In this document: one piece after another, positions 16,055 through 24,886 of the stretch
How positions within the stretch are numbered: the first letter of the stretch is position 1
Layout: each line of letters opens with the position of its first letter
DNA from: Flavobacteriales bacterium
Lineage (GTDB): Bacteria > Bacteroidota > Bacteroidia > Flavobacteriales_D > Crocinitomicaceae
Length of the DNA: 64,000 nt
Assembly (NCBI GenBank): GCA_947491305.1
Contig: CANLIL010000003.1
Location: 1 to 64,000 of the forward strand
Direction of reading: 5' to 3'
The notes under the pieces: model-generated
What the model saw: the letters and a program-made list of their open reading frames with translations, nothing else
Databases searched by the model: none
What the model was told of the DNA's origin: nothing
Program-made: the position numbers and the translations under genes

Positions 16055-19000
16055 TTAAAAGTTTTGATTGAAATATTGATTTGCTTTATCCAAATAATAC
16101 TTTTTATAAATTGGGTCAACAGCTTGCAATATTTCTAATTGTTTTAACTTTTGTTTGTTATACTCATCAAATCGAATTTGGTTACCATTTGGAAAATTAT
16201 TTCCTGATTTTGATTCTCTTTTATCTTCGAAGCCTCTTTCCATTAATGCTTTTTCAGACTCTAATAAACGCGTTAATATGTTCTTTTGACGTTCAATTAA
16301 ATCATTTGAAAAATTCCTATTTATCAAATCCTTTTCTTGTTTTTCAAGTTCATTAATTAATGGATTTAATTGGTTTCCTTTGCCTTTACCCTCTTTGTTT
16401 AACTGGTTTTTTAGTTCTTCAAGTTTCATGCGTAAAGCTGTTTGTTCTGCGGCCATTTTAGCAGTTTCTTTATTGCTTAAACCAAACGGGTTAGATCCTG
16501 AATTTCCTCCAGGTTTAGAACCTTGCCCATCTTTATCTCCTGGTTGTTTACCCCCTGGGTTTGGCCCCTTTTTTAATTGATCTAATTGCTTTTTAAGCAT
16601 TTGTTTTATATCGCCAGGAGAAGAGCCCCCCGGTTTTGGTTTGCCTTTTCCTGGTTTAGAACAGCTTCCATTACCATCCATCTTCATTTGCATTTGTTGC
16701 TGCATACTTTGAAGGGATTCATTTAATAATAATGCCAAATTATTAAAGGAGGTCATAGCAGTTTGTTGATGAACATTTAATTTTCGCAAATCGCGTTCAT
16801 CTAAATCTTCTAGAGCTAATTTATGATTTGAATTTAAACTGTTTAACTCTTTATCAACAAAAGAAGCGATTTTGGGCTGACGTTTAGCAAGCGCTAATAA
16901 ACTATCACGAACCATTTTTGTATCTTCTATAATTGAGCGTTGTTTTCTCCCCAAACGTTTATAAAATGGATCGTTAACATTTAATTTTGGAAATTTAACC
17001 AACAAGTATTCTTGGCTGAGAGACAGTGTTAGTAAGTTTTCCAAAATAGCTCTTAATGAATTTATATCTTCTTCTTCTTCTTCTTTGTTTGCCTCCTCTT
17101 GTTGTTGGTTCAATTGATCCGCCATCTTTTCTAAATTATCAGAGGCTTTCTCTTGTTTTTCAGTTGCCTTATTCTTTTTGTTCTTTTCTAGTTGCTCTTT
17201 AGCCTCTTGTAGGTTTTGATCTGTGTCGTTTTTAAGGTCTTCTGGGGTTTTAATGTCCATCTTATCACTTAACTCTTCGTTCAACTTCTCCATCTCTTTT
17301 AAATCTTCTTTAAGTTGGTCGAATTGATCATTAATTTTTTGCTGTTTATCTTCTAGCTTATCTTTTGGTGTGTCGTTTTTCAAGGTTTCATTTTTCAAAT
17401 CCTTTTGATCTTTTGACAGACTTCTCAATTCTTTTTCAATGGCATCAATTTTCTCATTTAATTGCAATTTTTTAAGCATTTCCAAACTTCTATCTAATTG
17501 ATTCTTCATTTTTTCTGAAGACTGATCCAACTTATCCAATTTGTCTTTTAATTCATCTTTATCATTCTCTTGCAATAACTTTTGCAAATCATCTAATAAT
17601 TTTTTTAATTCATCATCCATCAATTGTTCAAGCAATTTGTCAATTTGTTCTTGTTTCTCTAAAAGTTGTTTATCAATTTCAGATAATTGATTTTGTTCTT
17701 TGGATGATTTATCAATTTTATTTTGCAATTTTTCAAGTGATTCTACAATGCTTTTTTGTTCTTCCTTTAATTGATTCAACTGATTCATTTTATTCCAATC
17801 AGAAGATTTAGCATTTAATGTTTCTTTTTTTAATTTTTGGAGGTTTTTTTGAAAATCTTTAGAGCGTTTTAATAGATCATCTAAGTTCGATTTAATTTGT
17901 TGTTGGTCTTCGTCTCTTGTTTCATTTAATTCATCTAAAGAAGGAAGTTTATAGGTGTAAACAGTAGAGCGTGTTTTTTTATTTCCATTTACACCATCGT
18001 TATCTGTCACTTCAAAATAATAATCTATACGATCATTTAACTTTACGTCTTCACGTCTAAAATCGACCGCAAAATCAAATTTGTTTTCTGTGCCATTAAC
18101 TTGTTGAACTGGTAAATAATTTGTTTTTAAAACTCCTTTATCAGAAACAATAGAATAAACAAAATTTAAATTTGTTAAGCCATAATCATCAGATGCCAAA
18201 CCTTTAAAATAATGCAATCCATTTAATAAACTATCTTGTTTCTGAGAAACTTGAATTGTTGGGAATGCGTCCTTTATTACAGTCAAATTAAAAACGGTTG
18301 AATCGATCTTAGGATAATATAAATTCGCATAATTTAATTGAATTAAGCTAGTATTGTTATAAATCTCTTTAAAACTAAACCCATTAGTAAGGTGTCTTTT
18401 TCTTTTTCCAGATGAAATAAAATCTACATATTTGGTGTTTTTAGATAAAACAGACCATTGAATTTGCGTACCTTGTGGAATGGATAAATCTCCCACATTT
18501 TGAATGACTTCATTCTGTCTTTTTAAATAGGCTGGATATATTAATTTAGCCTGAAGCCTGCCAATTGTTGCTTTACCAAAAACTGTAATTCTGTAATTAT
18601 CACTTAAATAATCATTCGCTTCAAAATGAAAAAATCCAGAAGATTTAATTTTTTTTATAGTACTTGTAAATCTGTTTTTTCCTGTTTTCTTCATCAAGAA
18701 TTTACCATTTTCACTTGAAATATAAACTGTTTCTGGAATTACACTTCCTGTTAACGCAACATCAATTATTAGATTTTTACCTTCCTCTAAAGTAAAATTT
18801 GAAGCTGATAAGACAAAGTTAAACGGGGCTTTTTCTTTAAAAATAGTATTAAAATGAACAACTCGATCAACACTTTCTTTGTATAAGCGCGGCGCCGCTA
18901 TGCCAATTAATACAAACAATAAAAACAAAGGGATCAAATACTTTAAATAACGTTTGTTCTCTTGGAGTTGAATAGCAGCTTGGAAGGGTATTAATTTTAA

Positions 19001-19414
19001 ATTAGTAGACCGCTGTTGAACACTAGCTTTTAACAATTCAATATTACCCGTATTAGACTGAATATCGTTATGTAATTGTAAAGTGTTTTTTAGTCGATCC
19101 GAAATCTCTGGGAAAAATTGACCTATAATGTCTGCTGCTTGAACCCTTGAAATTCTATTCCCGAACGATATTAATTTTAAAAAAGGAATTAAAAAAAACT
19201 TGTAAAACAACGCAGTATTAAATAAAATAAAACCGAAAAACAATACAGCCCTAACTACCGTGTTAAAACGTATTGCAAATTCAAATAAAGTTGTAAAAAG
19301 AAATGTAAACAAAAAAAAACTCACAAAAAGTAAAACACCTCGTAAAAGTTGATTTTTATAATATTTACGAATAAAACCATCTATTTGATCTAATAATTGT
19401 TCAAAAGACTCCAT
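16055..19414 (-). CDS. DUF4175 family membrane protein with long coiled coil
   Basis: A 1119-residue protein of a Bacteroidetes-typical family with no established function. Two hydrophobic segments lie near residues 24-72, and a third is at about 153-172. A beta-rich extracytoplasmic region follows (about 180-480). Next is a very long Lys/Glu/Gln/Leu-rich coiled coil (about 490-780). The C-terminal part includes Gly/Pro/Lys-rich linkers (about 920-1000) and ends in a short helical segment. It is the first gene of a run with the HATPase, ybeY and mnmG. A structural or scaffolding role is only a guess. It is unusually large among its neighbours and its composition is low-complexity. Confidence 0.85.
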   Translation of the reverse strand: MESFEQLLDQIDGFIRKYYKNQLLRGVLLFVSFFLFTFLFTTLFEFAIRFNTVVRAVLFFGFILFNTALFYKFFLIPFLKLISFGNRISRVQAADIIGQFFPEISDRLKNTLQLHNDIQSNTGNIELLKASVQQRSTNLKLIPFQAAIQLQENKRYLKYLIPLFLLFVLIGIAAPRLYKESVDRVVHFNTIFKEKAPFNFVLSASNFTLEEGKNLIIDVALTGSVIPETVYISSENGKFLMKKTGKNRFTSTIKKIKSSGFFHFEANDYLSDNYRITVFGKATIGRLQAKLIYPAYLKRQNEVIQNVGDLSIPQGTQIQWSVLSKNTKYVDFISSGKRKRHLTNGFSFKEIYNNTSLIQLNYANLYYPKIDSTVFNLTVIKDAFPTIQVSQKQDSLLNGLHYFKGLASDDYGLTNLNFVYSIVSDKGVLKTNYLPVQQVNGTENKFDFAVDFRREDVKLNDRIDYYFEVTDNDGVNGNKKTRSTVYTYKLPSLDELNETRDEDQQQIKSNLDDLLKRSKDFQKNLQKLKKETLNAKSSDWNKMNQLNQLKEEQKSIVESLEKLQNKIDKSSKEQNQLSEIDKQLLEKQEQIDKLLEQLMDDELKKLLDDLQKLLQENDKDELKDKLDKLDQSSEKMKNQLDRSLEMLKKLQLNEKIDAIEKELRSLSKDQKDLKNETLKNDTPKDKLEDKQQKINDQFDQLKEDLKEMEKLNEELSDKMDIKTPEDLKNDTDQNLQEAKEQLEKNKKNKATEKQEKASDNLEKMADQLNQQQEEANKEEEEEDINSLRAILENLLTLSLSQEYLLVKFPKLNVNDPFYKRLGRKQRSIIEDTKMVRDSLLALAKRQPKIASFVDKELNSLNSNHKLALEDLDERDLRKLNVHQQTAMTSFNNLALLLNESLQSMQQQMQMKMDGNGSCSKPGKGKPKPGGSSPGDIKQMLKKQLDQLKKGPNPGGKQPGDKDGQGSKPGGNSGSNPFGLSNKETAKMAAEQTALRMKLEELKNQLNKEGKGKGNQLNPLINELEKQEKDLINRNFSNDLIERQKNILTRLLESEKALMERGFEDKRESKSGNNFPNGNQIRFDEYNKQKLKQLEILQAVDPIYKKYYLDKANQYFNQNF

Positions 19415-19569
19415 TTTAACAAGTAATTTTCGATGAAAGGTCTAAATTAAAACTAAAAAACAGAAATGACACAACTTTTAACAGATTTAAACAAGGTATT
19501 TCTACAAAACGGTTGGATATAAAGAAAAATGGAAGAAAACTCTGTATCTTTACAAAAAATTATTTAAAG

Positions 19570-21087
19570 ATGAATAACAAACCAGTTCGCGTTCGATTTG
19601 CCCCATCACCTACAGGTCCATTACATATGGGCGGTGTTAGAACAGCGCTATACAACTACTTATTTGCAAAAAAAAATAACGGGACTTTTCTTATAAGAAT
19701 AGAAGATACCGACCAAACACGTTTTGTTCCTGGCGCACAAGATTACATAATGGACGCGCTTGCATGGTGTGGAATTAGTCCAACAGAAGGGCCAGGAATC
19801 GGGGGGGAATACGGTCCGTATGTTCAATCTGAAAGAAAACATTTGTACCAGCCTTATGCCGAACAACTTGTTCAAGAAGACAAGGCATACTATGCTTTTG
19901 ATACAACAGAAGAACTTGAACAAGTGCGTGAAAAAGCAAAAGAAATGGGAATGCCGAATTGGCAATACAACCATGTAACGCGTGCAACACTAAGAAATTC
20001 GATAACATTACCGAAAGACCAAGTAGAAGAATTATTAGCAAAAGGTACACCTTATGTGATACGAATGAAAATGCCTCGCAACAGAGACATACGCTTCGAA
20101 GACATTATTAGAGGCTGGGTGGTTGTTAACACAAATAATTTAGACGACAAAGTGTTGTTTAAAAGCGACGGCATGCCAACATATCATTTAGCAAACATCG
20201 TTGATGATTATTTAATGAAAATTAGTCATGTTATTCGCGGTGAAGAATGGTTGCCTTCTGCTCCTTTACATATTATGCTATATGAAGCTTTTGGTTGGGA
20301 GGCTCCAGAATTTGCACATTTACCGCTGTTATTGCGACCTGATGGAAACGGAAAGTTGTCCAAAAGAGATGGTGACCGTTTAGGTTTTCCCGTGTTTCCA
20401 ACGAATTGGACGACCTCAGAAGGAGAATTGTATTCAGGATATAGAGAAAAAGGATATATTAATGGGGCATTTGTTAATATGTTAGCTTTTTTAGGATGGA
20501 ACCCAGGAACAACACAAGAAATTTTTAGTTTAGAAGAGCTTTGTGAAGCGTTTACATTAGGCCGTGTTTCTAAATCAGGTGCAAAATTTGACCCAGACAA
20601 AACAAACTGGTTTCAACAAAACTATTTAAGAAACACGCCAAACGAAGAGCTTGCTAAACAATTAAACGAAAAGCATTCAAATAAATATGATCTTAATCAA
20701 TTAACGACCGTTTGTGGATTAATGAAAGAACGGGCAACGTTCATAGAAGATATTTTAGTTGAAGGGGCCTACTTGTTAGAACGACCAATAAATTATGATG
20801 AAGAAACTATCGCTAAAAAATGGAAAAGTGATACACCGGAAATTTTAAGTGCTTGGAAAAACTGTTTGACTGAAATTGAAAATTTTACAACAGAAACAAT
20901 AGAATTAGAATTTAAAAAATTTTTAGCTGAAAGAAATTTGGGCATCGGTAATGTGTTACCTAATTTTAGATTGTTATTAACAGGCAAAGGAATGGGGCCA
21001 AGCATGTTTGAAATTGCAAATTTTTTAGGCAAAGAAGAGTGTTTAGAGCGTATGAATCAAGGGCTTACAACAATTAAAGGAAATTAA
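19570..21087 (+). CDS. gltX: Glutamate-tRNA ligase
   Basis: A class I synthetase of 505 residues that charges tRNA-Glu. The HIGH-type motif is PSPTGPLHMGG (residues 12-22), and the KMSKS-type motif is KLSKR at 262-266. The ATG at 19570 is chosen, not one 57 bases upstream, because it places the conserved VRVRFAPSPTG opening at residue 6 as in other GluRS. The C-terminal anticodon-binding domain is helical and complete. gatA in the window makes transamidation of Gln-tRNA possible, so a non-discriminating GluRS is possible but cannot be shown here. It is followed by folB after six bases. Confidence 0.95.
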   Translation: MNNKPVRVRFAPSPTGPLHMGGVRTALYNYLFAKKNNGTFLIRIEDTDQTRFVPGAQDYIMDALAWCGISPTEGPGIGGEYGPYVQSERKHLYQPYAEQLVQEDKAYYAFDTTEELEQVREKAKEMGMPNWQYNHVTRATLRNSITLPKDQVEELLAKGTPYVIRMKMPRNRDIRFEDIIRGWVVVNTNNLDDKVLFKSDGMPTYHLANIVDDYLMKISHVIRGEEWLPSAPLHIMLYEAFGWEAPEFAHLPLLLRPDGNGKLSKRDGDRLGFPVFPTNWTTSEGELYSGYREKGYINGAFVNMLAFLGWNPGTTQEIFSLEELCEAFTLGRVSKSGAKFDPDKTNWFQQNYLRNTPNEELAKQLNEKHSNKYDLNQLTTVCGLMKERATFIEDILVEGAYLLERPINYDEETIAKKWKSDTPEILSAWKNCLTEIENFTTETIELEFKKFLAERNLGIGNVLPNFRLLLTGKGMGPSMFEIANFLGKEECLERMNQGLTTIKGN

Positions 21088-21093
21088 TTTTCT

Positions 21094-21447
21094 ATGAAAC
21101 ATACCATCGAAGTTAACGGAATAAAAATTTATGCCTTTCACGGATGCTTAGAAGAAGAGGCTAAAATTGGGGGCAACTACTTAGTTGATGTTATGTTAAA
21201 TACAAACTTTTTTAACGCTGCTGAAAACGATGATTTAACACAAACAATAAATTATGTTGATATCAATAAAATTGTGTGTGAAGAAATGTCTATTCGTTCA
21301 AAACTAATTGAACATGTTGGACAACGAATAATTAAACGAATAAAAAAAGAAATAAAGAACATAATATATCTTAGAATTAAAGTTACAAAAATCTGTCCAC
21401 CAATCAATGGAGATGTAGATAACGTAGCAATAATAATAGAGGAATAA
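21094..21447 (+). CDS. folB: Dihydroneopterin aldolase
   Basis: A 117-residue enzyme that splits 7,8-dihydroneopterin to 6-hydroxymethyl-dihydropterin and glycolaldehyde in folate synthesis. The catalytic Glu22 is in the CLEEEAKIGG segment and Lys99 is in KICPPI. The TINYVDI segment is also conserved. Length is typical. It begins six bases after gltX in the same direction and is followed by tRNA-Cys. Confidence 0.92.
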   Translation: MKHTIEVNGIKIYAFHGCLEEEAKIGGNYLVDVMLNTNFFNAAENDDLTQTINYVDINKIVCEEMSIRSKLIEHVGQRIIKRIKKEIKNIIYLRIKVTKICPPINGDVDNVAIIIEE

Positions 21448-21468
21448 TTTAATTAAAGAAAAATTTAG

Positions 21469-21476
21469 TATCTTCG
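21469..21476 (+). promoter_or_regulatory. Candidate -7 element of tRNA-Cys (TATCTTCG)
   Basis: One mismatch to TAnnTTTG, placed 11 bases before the tRNA 5' end. This is the spacing expected if transcription starts just before the mature tRNA. Confidence 0.45.
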
Positions 21477-21487
21477 CAATCCAAAAT

Positions 21488-21558
21488 GGTTTCGTGGCCG
21501 AGCGGCTAGGCACCAGTCTGCAAAACTGTGTACAGCGGTTCGAATCCGCTCGAAACCT
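21488..21558 (+). tRNA. tRNA-Cys (anticodon GCA)
   Basis: A 71-nt cloverleaf. The acceptor stem GGTTTCG pairs with CGAAACC, and the D stem is GCC/GGC. The anticodon stem CAGT/ACTG closes the loop CTGCAAA with anticodon GCA. The T stem AGCGG/CCGCT closes a TTCGAAT loop. The discriminator base is T and CCA is not encoded. It is followed immediately by a strong terminator. Confidence 0.96.
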
Positions 21559-21559
21559 C

Positions 21560-21591
21560 AAAAAGCCCTTAAGTTATTTAAGGGCTTTTTT
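21560..21591. terminator. Bidirectional terminator after tRNA-Cys
   Basis: A 13 bp stem (21560-21572 paired with 21578-21590) with a GCCC core has A and T tracts on either side. It separates the tRNA from the convergent type B sorting-domain gene. Confidence 0.85.
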
Positions 21592-21595
21592 AATT

Positions 21596-22447
21596 TTAAT
21601 AAATTATGGTTAATTGCTTGATTTTGGTATACACTGCTTTACTTGCTGTTTTTCCAACTATGTAATAAATATAGTTTCCTGGTGAAACTAGTTCTCCATT
21701 TGGTAATCTACCGTCCCAAGAAAACAAAATGTCAGTAGCTTGAAAAACTGTTTCATTTTTTGAGTTGATTATAACCAAACTAAAATCAGAAAGGTTAATT
21801 CCATTAATTTCAAATTTATCATTTGAACCATCATTATTGGGTGTAAACACATTTGGTAAAACAAATTGATGGTCCGTTGTTTCTATATTATTAATAGATT
21901 GATTTGTTTCTTCAATTAAAGATGTTGAAACGGGTATTTGATTCGATTTCTTTTCAATAATATTAGAAGCTAATTCCGAAGGGCGGTTGTCCAAAACAGG
22001 ATTGTTTGAATTGAAAACAACAGGGGTAATATTAGCTGTGTTTACTAAGTCTTCAATTGGTAATAAATTTGTTTGATTGTTTAAGTCCTGGTGAATAATA
22101 GAATTGTTAATCTTTATGTTAGAACGATGAGTTTCAACTGGTGTTTTCTCATTGCTACTTACTTGATTCACCTCTTCATTTGAAGGTTTATTAATCGTTT
22201 GAGACGAACCTAACTTTTTTTGAGGTGTTGTGTTTATAGAAAAATAATAAGTAAATCCTCCAATTGTAAGTAGCGTAATTGAAGCTATTATTAGTTTAGA
22301 TGCCGAGAAAATAGTTGAACCAACAACAGGAGCAGAGGAAGCGCTGATTGACGAAGCAACGTTATTCCAAAGTTCAGGTCGAACAGGTGTTTCTAGATTT
22401 TCTAGAGAATCTTTAAACAACTCTTTTATATAATCGTTATCTTTCAA
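21596..22447 (-). CDS. Anti-sigma-like transmembrane protein ending in a T9SS type B (CHU_C) domain
   Basis: A 283-residue protein with three parts. Residues 1-45 are a cytoplasmic-type segment with the pattern LFKDSLENLETPVRPELWNNV, seen in Bacteroidetes proteins paired with ECF sigma factors. Residues 51-70 form a single membrane helix. A Ser/Asn-rich linker follows, and residues 194-283 are a gliding-motility-associated C-terminal domain (LPNVFTPNNDGSND, WDGR, GNYIYYI). There is no classical signal peptide. Its start overlaps the sigma-factor gene by 11 bases, so translation is coupled. I infer an anti-sigma factor whose outer part looks like T9SS cargo; this function is unproven. Confidence 0.7.
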   Translation of the reverse strand: MKDNDYIKELFKDSLENLETPVRPELWNNVASSISASSAPVVGSTIFSASKLIIASITLLTIGGFTYYFSINTTPQKKLGSSQTINKPSNEEVNQVSSNEKTPVETHRSNIKINNSIIHQDLNNQTNLLPIEDLVNTANITPVVFNSNNPVLDNRPSELASNIIEKKSNQIPVSTSLIEETNQSINNIETTDHQFVLPNVFTPNNDGSNDKFEINGINLSDFSLVIINSKNETVFQATDILFSWDGRLPNGELVSPGNYIYYIVGKTASKAVYTKIKQLTIIY

Positions 22448-22973
22448 AATTTATTTTTTCTAATTCGTTTTTTAAAAAACTTCTTGCTCTTAAGTACTGA
22501 GATTTGGATGTGTTTTCTGTAACACCTAAAGTTGAAGCTATCTCTTGATGAGAATAACCTTCGATGGCAAACATATTAAAGACAATTCGATACCCATTAG
22601 GCATTGAATTAATTAGTTTTAATAAATCTTCAGAAACTAAATTTTCAAACGTAAAATCATTGTTTTCTAATTTATAAGATACAACTTCTAAATCTGTATC
22701 ATTCGAAAATTTACTATTTTTCCTAATTTGATCTAAAGAAGTATTTACCATAATCCTTCTAATCCAACCTTCCAAAGAACCTTCGTTTTTAAATTCACTT
22801 ATTTTATTAAATACTTTAATAAAAGCATCTTGCAAAACGTCTTCTGCATCACTTTTATTTTTCGCATAACGAACACAAACAGTTAACATTTTAGGCGCGA
22901 ACTTATCAAACAAAAAGCGTTGTGCTTTTGCGTTTCCTTTCACACATTCTTTAATTAGCGCTGCATCATCCAT
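22437..22973 (-). CDS. ECF-type RNA polymerase sigma factor
   Basis: A 178-residue sigma-70 family protein of the extracytoplasmic-function group. Region 2 (about 25-90) has the DAEDVLQDAFIKVFNKI and GWIRRIMVNTSLD segments. Region 4 (about 125-175) has MPNGYRIVFNMFAIEGYSH and a helix-turn-helix, EIASTLGVTENTSKSQYLRAR. It is co-transcribed with the membrane protein immediately downstream, which is probably its anti-sigma factor. Target promoters are unknown. The gene probably autoregulates, as many ECF pairs do, but no clear promoter motif was identified upstream. Confidence 0.92.
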   Translation of the reverse strand: MDDAALIKECVKGNAKAQRFLFDKFAPKMLTVCVRYAKNKSDAEDVLQDAFIKVFNKISEFKNEGSLEGWIRRIMVNTSLDQIRKNSKFSNDTDLEVVSYKLENNDFTFENLVSEDLLKLINSMPNGYRIVFNMFAIEGYSHQEIASTLGVTENTSKSQYLRARSFLKNELEKINFER

Positions 22974-23029
22974 ACAAAGTATCTATTGATAGACATAAAT
23001 GACACAAAAAAAGTTGCATTCACAAAAAA

Positions 23030-23467
23030 TTAACACGGAATTTTATCAATTCTATTTTGGTGTCTACCACCATCAAACGGTGTTGTAAGAAAGGCGTTTA
23101 CCATCTCTAATGCTAACTCTGTTGAAATAAAACGAGCTGGTAAAGCTACTATATTTGCATTATTATGCTGGCGTGCTAAAATAGTTAAATCAGTGTTCCA
23201 ACACAAAGCACTGCGAATACCTTTATGTTTATTAACCGTCATGTTTATTCCGTTTCCAGAACCACAAATAACAATACCCAACATTGATTCATTTGCTTCA
23301 ACCATCTCAGCAACTGGATGACCAAAATCAGGATAATCAATACTTTCGTCTGAATAACAACCAAAATCTTTTACAGTAAAACCTTTTTCTTCTAAAAAAG
23401 AAATTAGAAGTTTTTTTAACTCAAAACCAGCATGATCTGAACCAATCGGAATAATATTTTTATACAT
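23030..23467 (-). CDS. rpiB: Ribose-5-phosphate isomerase B
   Basis: A 145-residue RpiB/LacAB family isomerase that interconverts ribose-5-phosphate and ribulose-5-phosphate in the pentose phosphate pathway. Key segments are GSDHAGFELK near residue 9, active-site Cys68 in ICGSGNGINMTVNK, and the GIRSALC and HNNANIVALPAR segments. The ATG at 23467 is preferred to one 42 bases further upstream because it places the phosphate-binding DH motif at the usual position. It has a well-spaced -33/-7 promoter. Confidence 0.93.
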   Translation of the reverse strand: MYKNIIPIGSDHAGFELKKLLISFLEEKGFTVKDFGCYSDESIDYPDFGHPVAEMVEANESMLGIVICGSGNGINMTVNKHKGIRSALCWNTDLTILARQHNNANIVALPARFISTELALEMVNAFLTTPFDGGRHQNRIDKIPC

Positions 23468-23482
23468 AATTACAAATTTTAA

Positions 23483-23513
23483 CAAAGGTAACTTATATGA
23501 ACAATTCAATCAA
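23483..23513 (-). promoter_or_regulatory. rpiB promoter: TTG (-33) and TACCTTTG (-7)
   Basis: On the minus strand, TTG at 23513-23511 is followed after 20 bases by an exact TACCTTTG at 23490-23483. This is the best-spaced Bacteroidetes promoter in the window. The -7 box is 15 bases from the ATG, which also supports the downstream start. Confidence 0.6.
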
Positions 23514-23519
23514 GTTTTA

Positions 23520-24108
23520 AACAATGAAAGAAAAAAAGCAGCTACTAACGAATAAAAACACAAAAGAAATCAACAAGTAAAATCAATAAATTGTTAATTA
23601 ACGTTTAAAAGTATTTAAATAATTTATTAGGACGCTATAAATAAATTTTATAGGCAATATTATTTTTACATAGGCGATAAAAGTTTGGTTTTTTTATAGC
23701 AAAGTAATCAACAAATAAAACACATTTTTTCTATTTAATTGAATTATAAAATATTAACAACTAGACTGTTTCTAAAAATGTTTATATGTAAACTAATTAA
23801 TTATAAATCAGTTAATTAAATTGTTTGTTTCTAGCTAATAACTTAACTGTTTTTGTTAAAATCATTAATAACAAGTTATTTTTAAAAATATATAAACATA
23901 TCAACAACACTAATAAAGAATAATAAAAAGTTATTTTAAATAATATTTTTTTCTTTTATATAAGTAAGTAAACAAAAAAGCTAGATTAGGAAAATGATAG
24001 AAAAAATTGTATCTCTATTATATTGCTATATTATTGGTGTTAATTATTTGATTATTAATATTTTAACTATTTAATTTAACTGCAAATAAATTCTGTAAAT
24101 TTATTTTG
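23520..24108. other. AT-rich gap with no gene seen
   Basis: The 669 bp between the divergent rpiB and response-regulator starts is the longest gene-free stretch in the window and is extremely AT-rich. I find no convincing reading frame, tRNA, terminator hairpin, tandem repeat or exact DnaA box (TTATCCACA) in it. Short dyads such as GTTAATTAAC (about 23595) occur but are expected by chance in such DNA. It may hold regulatory sites or a small RNA. Confidence 0.5.
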
Positions 24109-24116
24109 TACATTTG
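24109..24116 (+). promoter_or_regulatory. -7 element (TACATTTG) of the response-regulator gene
   Basis: Exact TAnnTTTG, 20 bases before the ATG at 24137, at the edge of the AT-rich gap. No -33 TTG is seen. Confidence 0.45.
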
Positions 24117-24136
24117 TCTAACGTAATCAAAAAATC

Positions 24137-24886
24137 ATGTTAAAAAACCACATACTCATAGTAGAAGACGAGGCTATTGTTGCAAGTGATATACAATATA
24201 GTTTACAAAAATTAGGTTTTTTTGTAACAGGAGTTGCTGCTTCTGGAGAACTTGCTTTATCCATGATTAAATCGAGCCAACCAGATTTAATTTTAATGGA
24301 TATTATGCTTCAAGGTAAATTATCTGGTTTAGATACAGCAGAATTAATAATGAAAACTTATTCAATTCCAATCATTTTTTTAACAGCGTATGTTGATGAA
24401 GTTACATTGAGTAGAGCAAAAAAATGTGAACCATTTGGTTACATCATCAAGCCTTTTAAAGAAATTCAACTTCAAACAGCTATAGAAATGGCATTGTATA
24501 AATTTAAAAAAGAAGACGACTTAATTAAAGAACGAAATTTATTATACTCAATCATGGATAATTCAAAAATCATGAATGATATGCTATTTATAAAATCTGA
24601 AAATAAAATAGTTAAAATAAAATTAGCTGATATTTATTTTATACATGCTGATCAATCTGAAGTTGTAATTTATACGAATAATTCAGAATTTAAACTTCAT
24701 TCCTCAATTAATGAACTTAAAGAAAAAACAGGTGAGTTGTTTATTCAATTATCAGATCAGTTTTTAATTAACAAAGAAAAAGTTTTAAGGATCGATTATC
24801 CTACAATTTATTTTAAAGATATTTTTAAAGTAATCAAAGTAATAAACGAAGATGAACCAACAATTGATAGCCTATTTAATTTATAA
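24137..24886 (+). CDS. Response regulator with LytTR-type DNA-binding domain
   Basis: A 249-residue two-domain regulator. The CheY-like receiver (about 5-120) has the acidic pair Glu10/Asp11, phospho-acceptor Asp55 in LILMDIML, the switch Thr83 and Lys105 in IIKPF. Its LTAY and CEPFGYIIKPF segments are of the type seen in Bacteroidetes LytTR regulators. The C-terminal half (about 145-235) fits a LytTR domain: MLFIKSENKIVKIKLADI, an IHADQSEVVIYT strand and a final IQLSDQFLINKEKV segment. No histidine kinase is adjacent, so it is an orphan here. Its 3' end overlaps rnr by 11 bases, tail to tail. Confidence 0.85.
   Translation: MLKNHILIVEDEAIVASDIQYSLQKLGFFVTGVAASGELALSMIKSSQPDLILMDIMLQGKLSGLDTAELIMKTYSIPIIFLTAYVDEVTLSRAKKCEPFGYIIKPFKEIQLQTAIEMALYKFKKEDDLIKERNLLYSIMDNSKIMNDMLFIKSENKIVKIKLADIYFIHADQSEVVIYTNNSEFKLHSSINELKEKTGELFIQLSDQFLINKEKVLRIDYPTIYFKDIFKVIKVINEDEPTIDSLFNL

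Noticed and set aside
16081-16580. Plus-strand reading frames inside the DUF4175 gene
   Set aside because: They are opposite-strand shadows of a low-complexity coding region and have no motifs or promoter.
17040-17110. TTCTTCTTCTTC run as a regulatory repeat
   Set aside because: It is the Glu/Lys codon run of the DUF4175 coiled coil.
19513-19569. Upstream extension of gltX
   Set aside because: It adds 19 non-conserved residues; the conserved opening starts at 19570.
23520-24108. AT-rich gap considered as oriC
   Set aside because: No DnaA box (TTATCCACA) or cluster found and neither dnaA nor dnaN adjacent; only AT content supports it.
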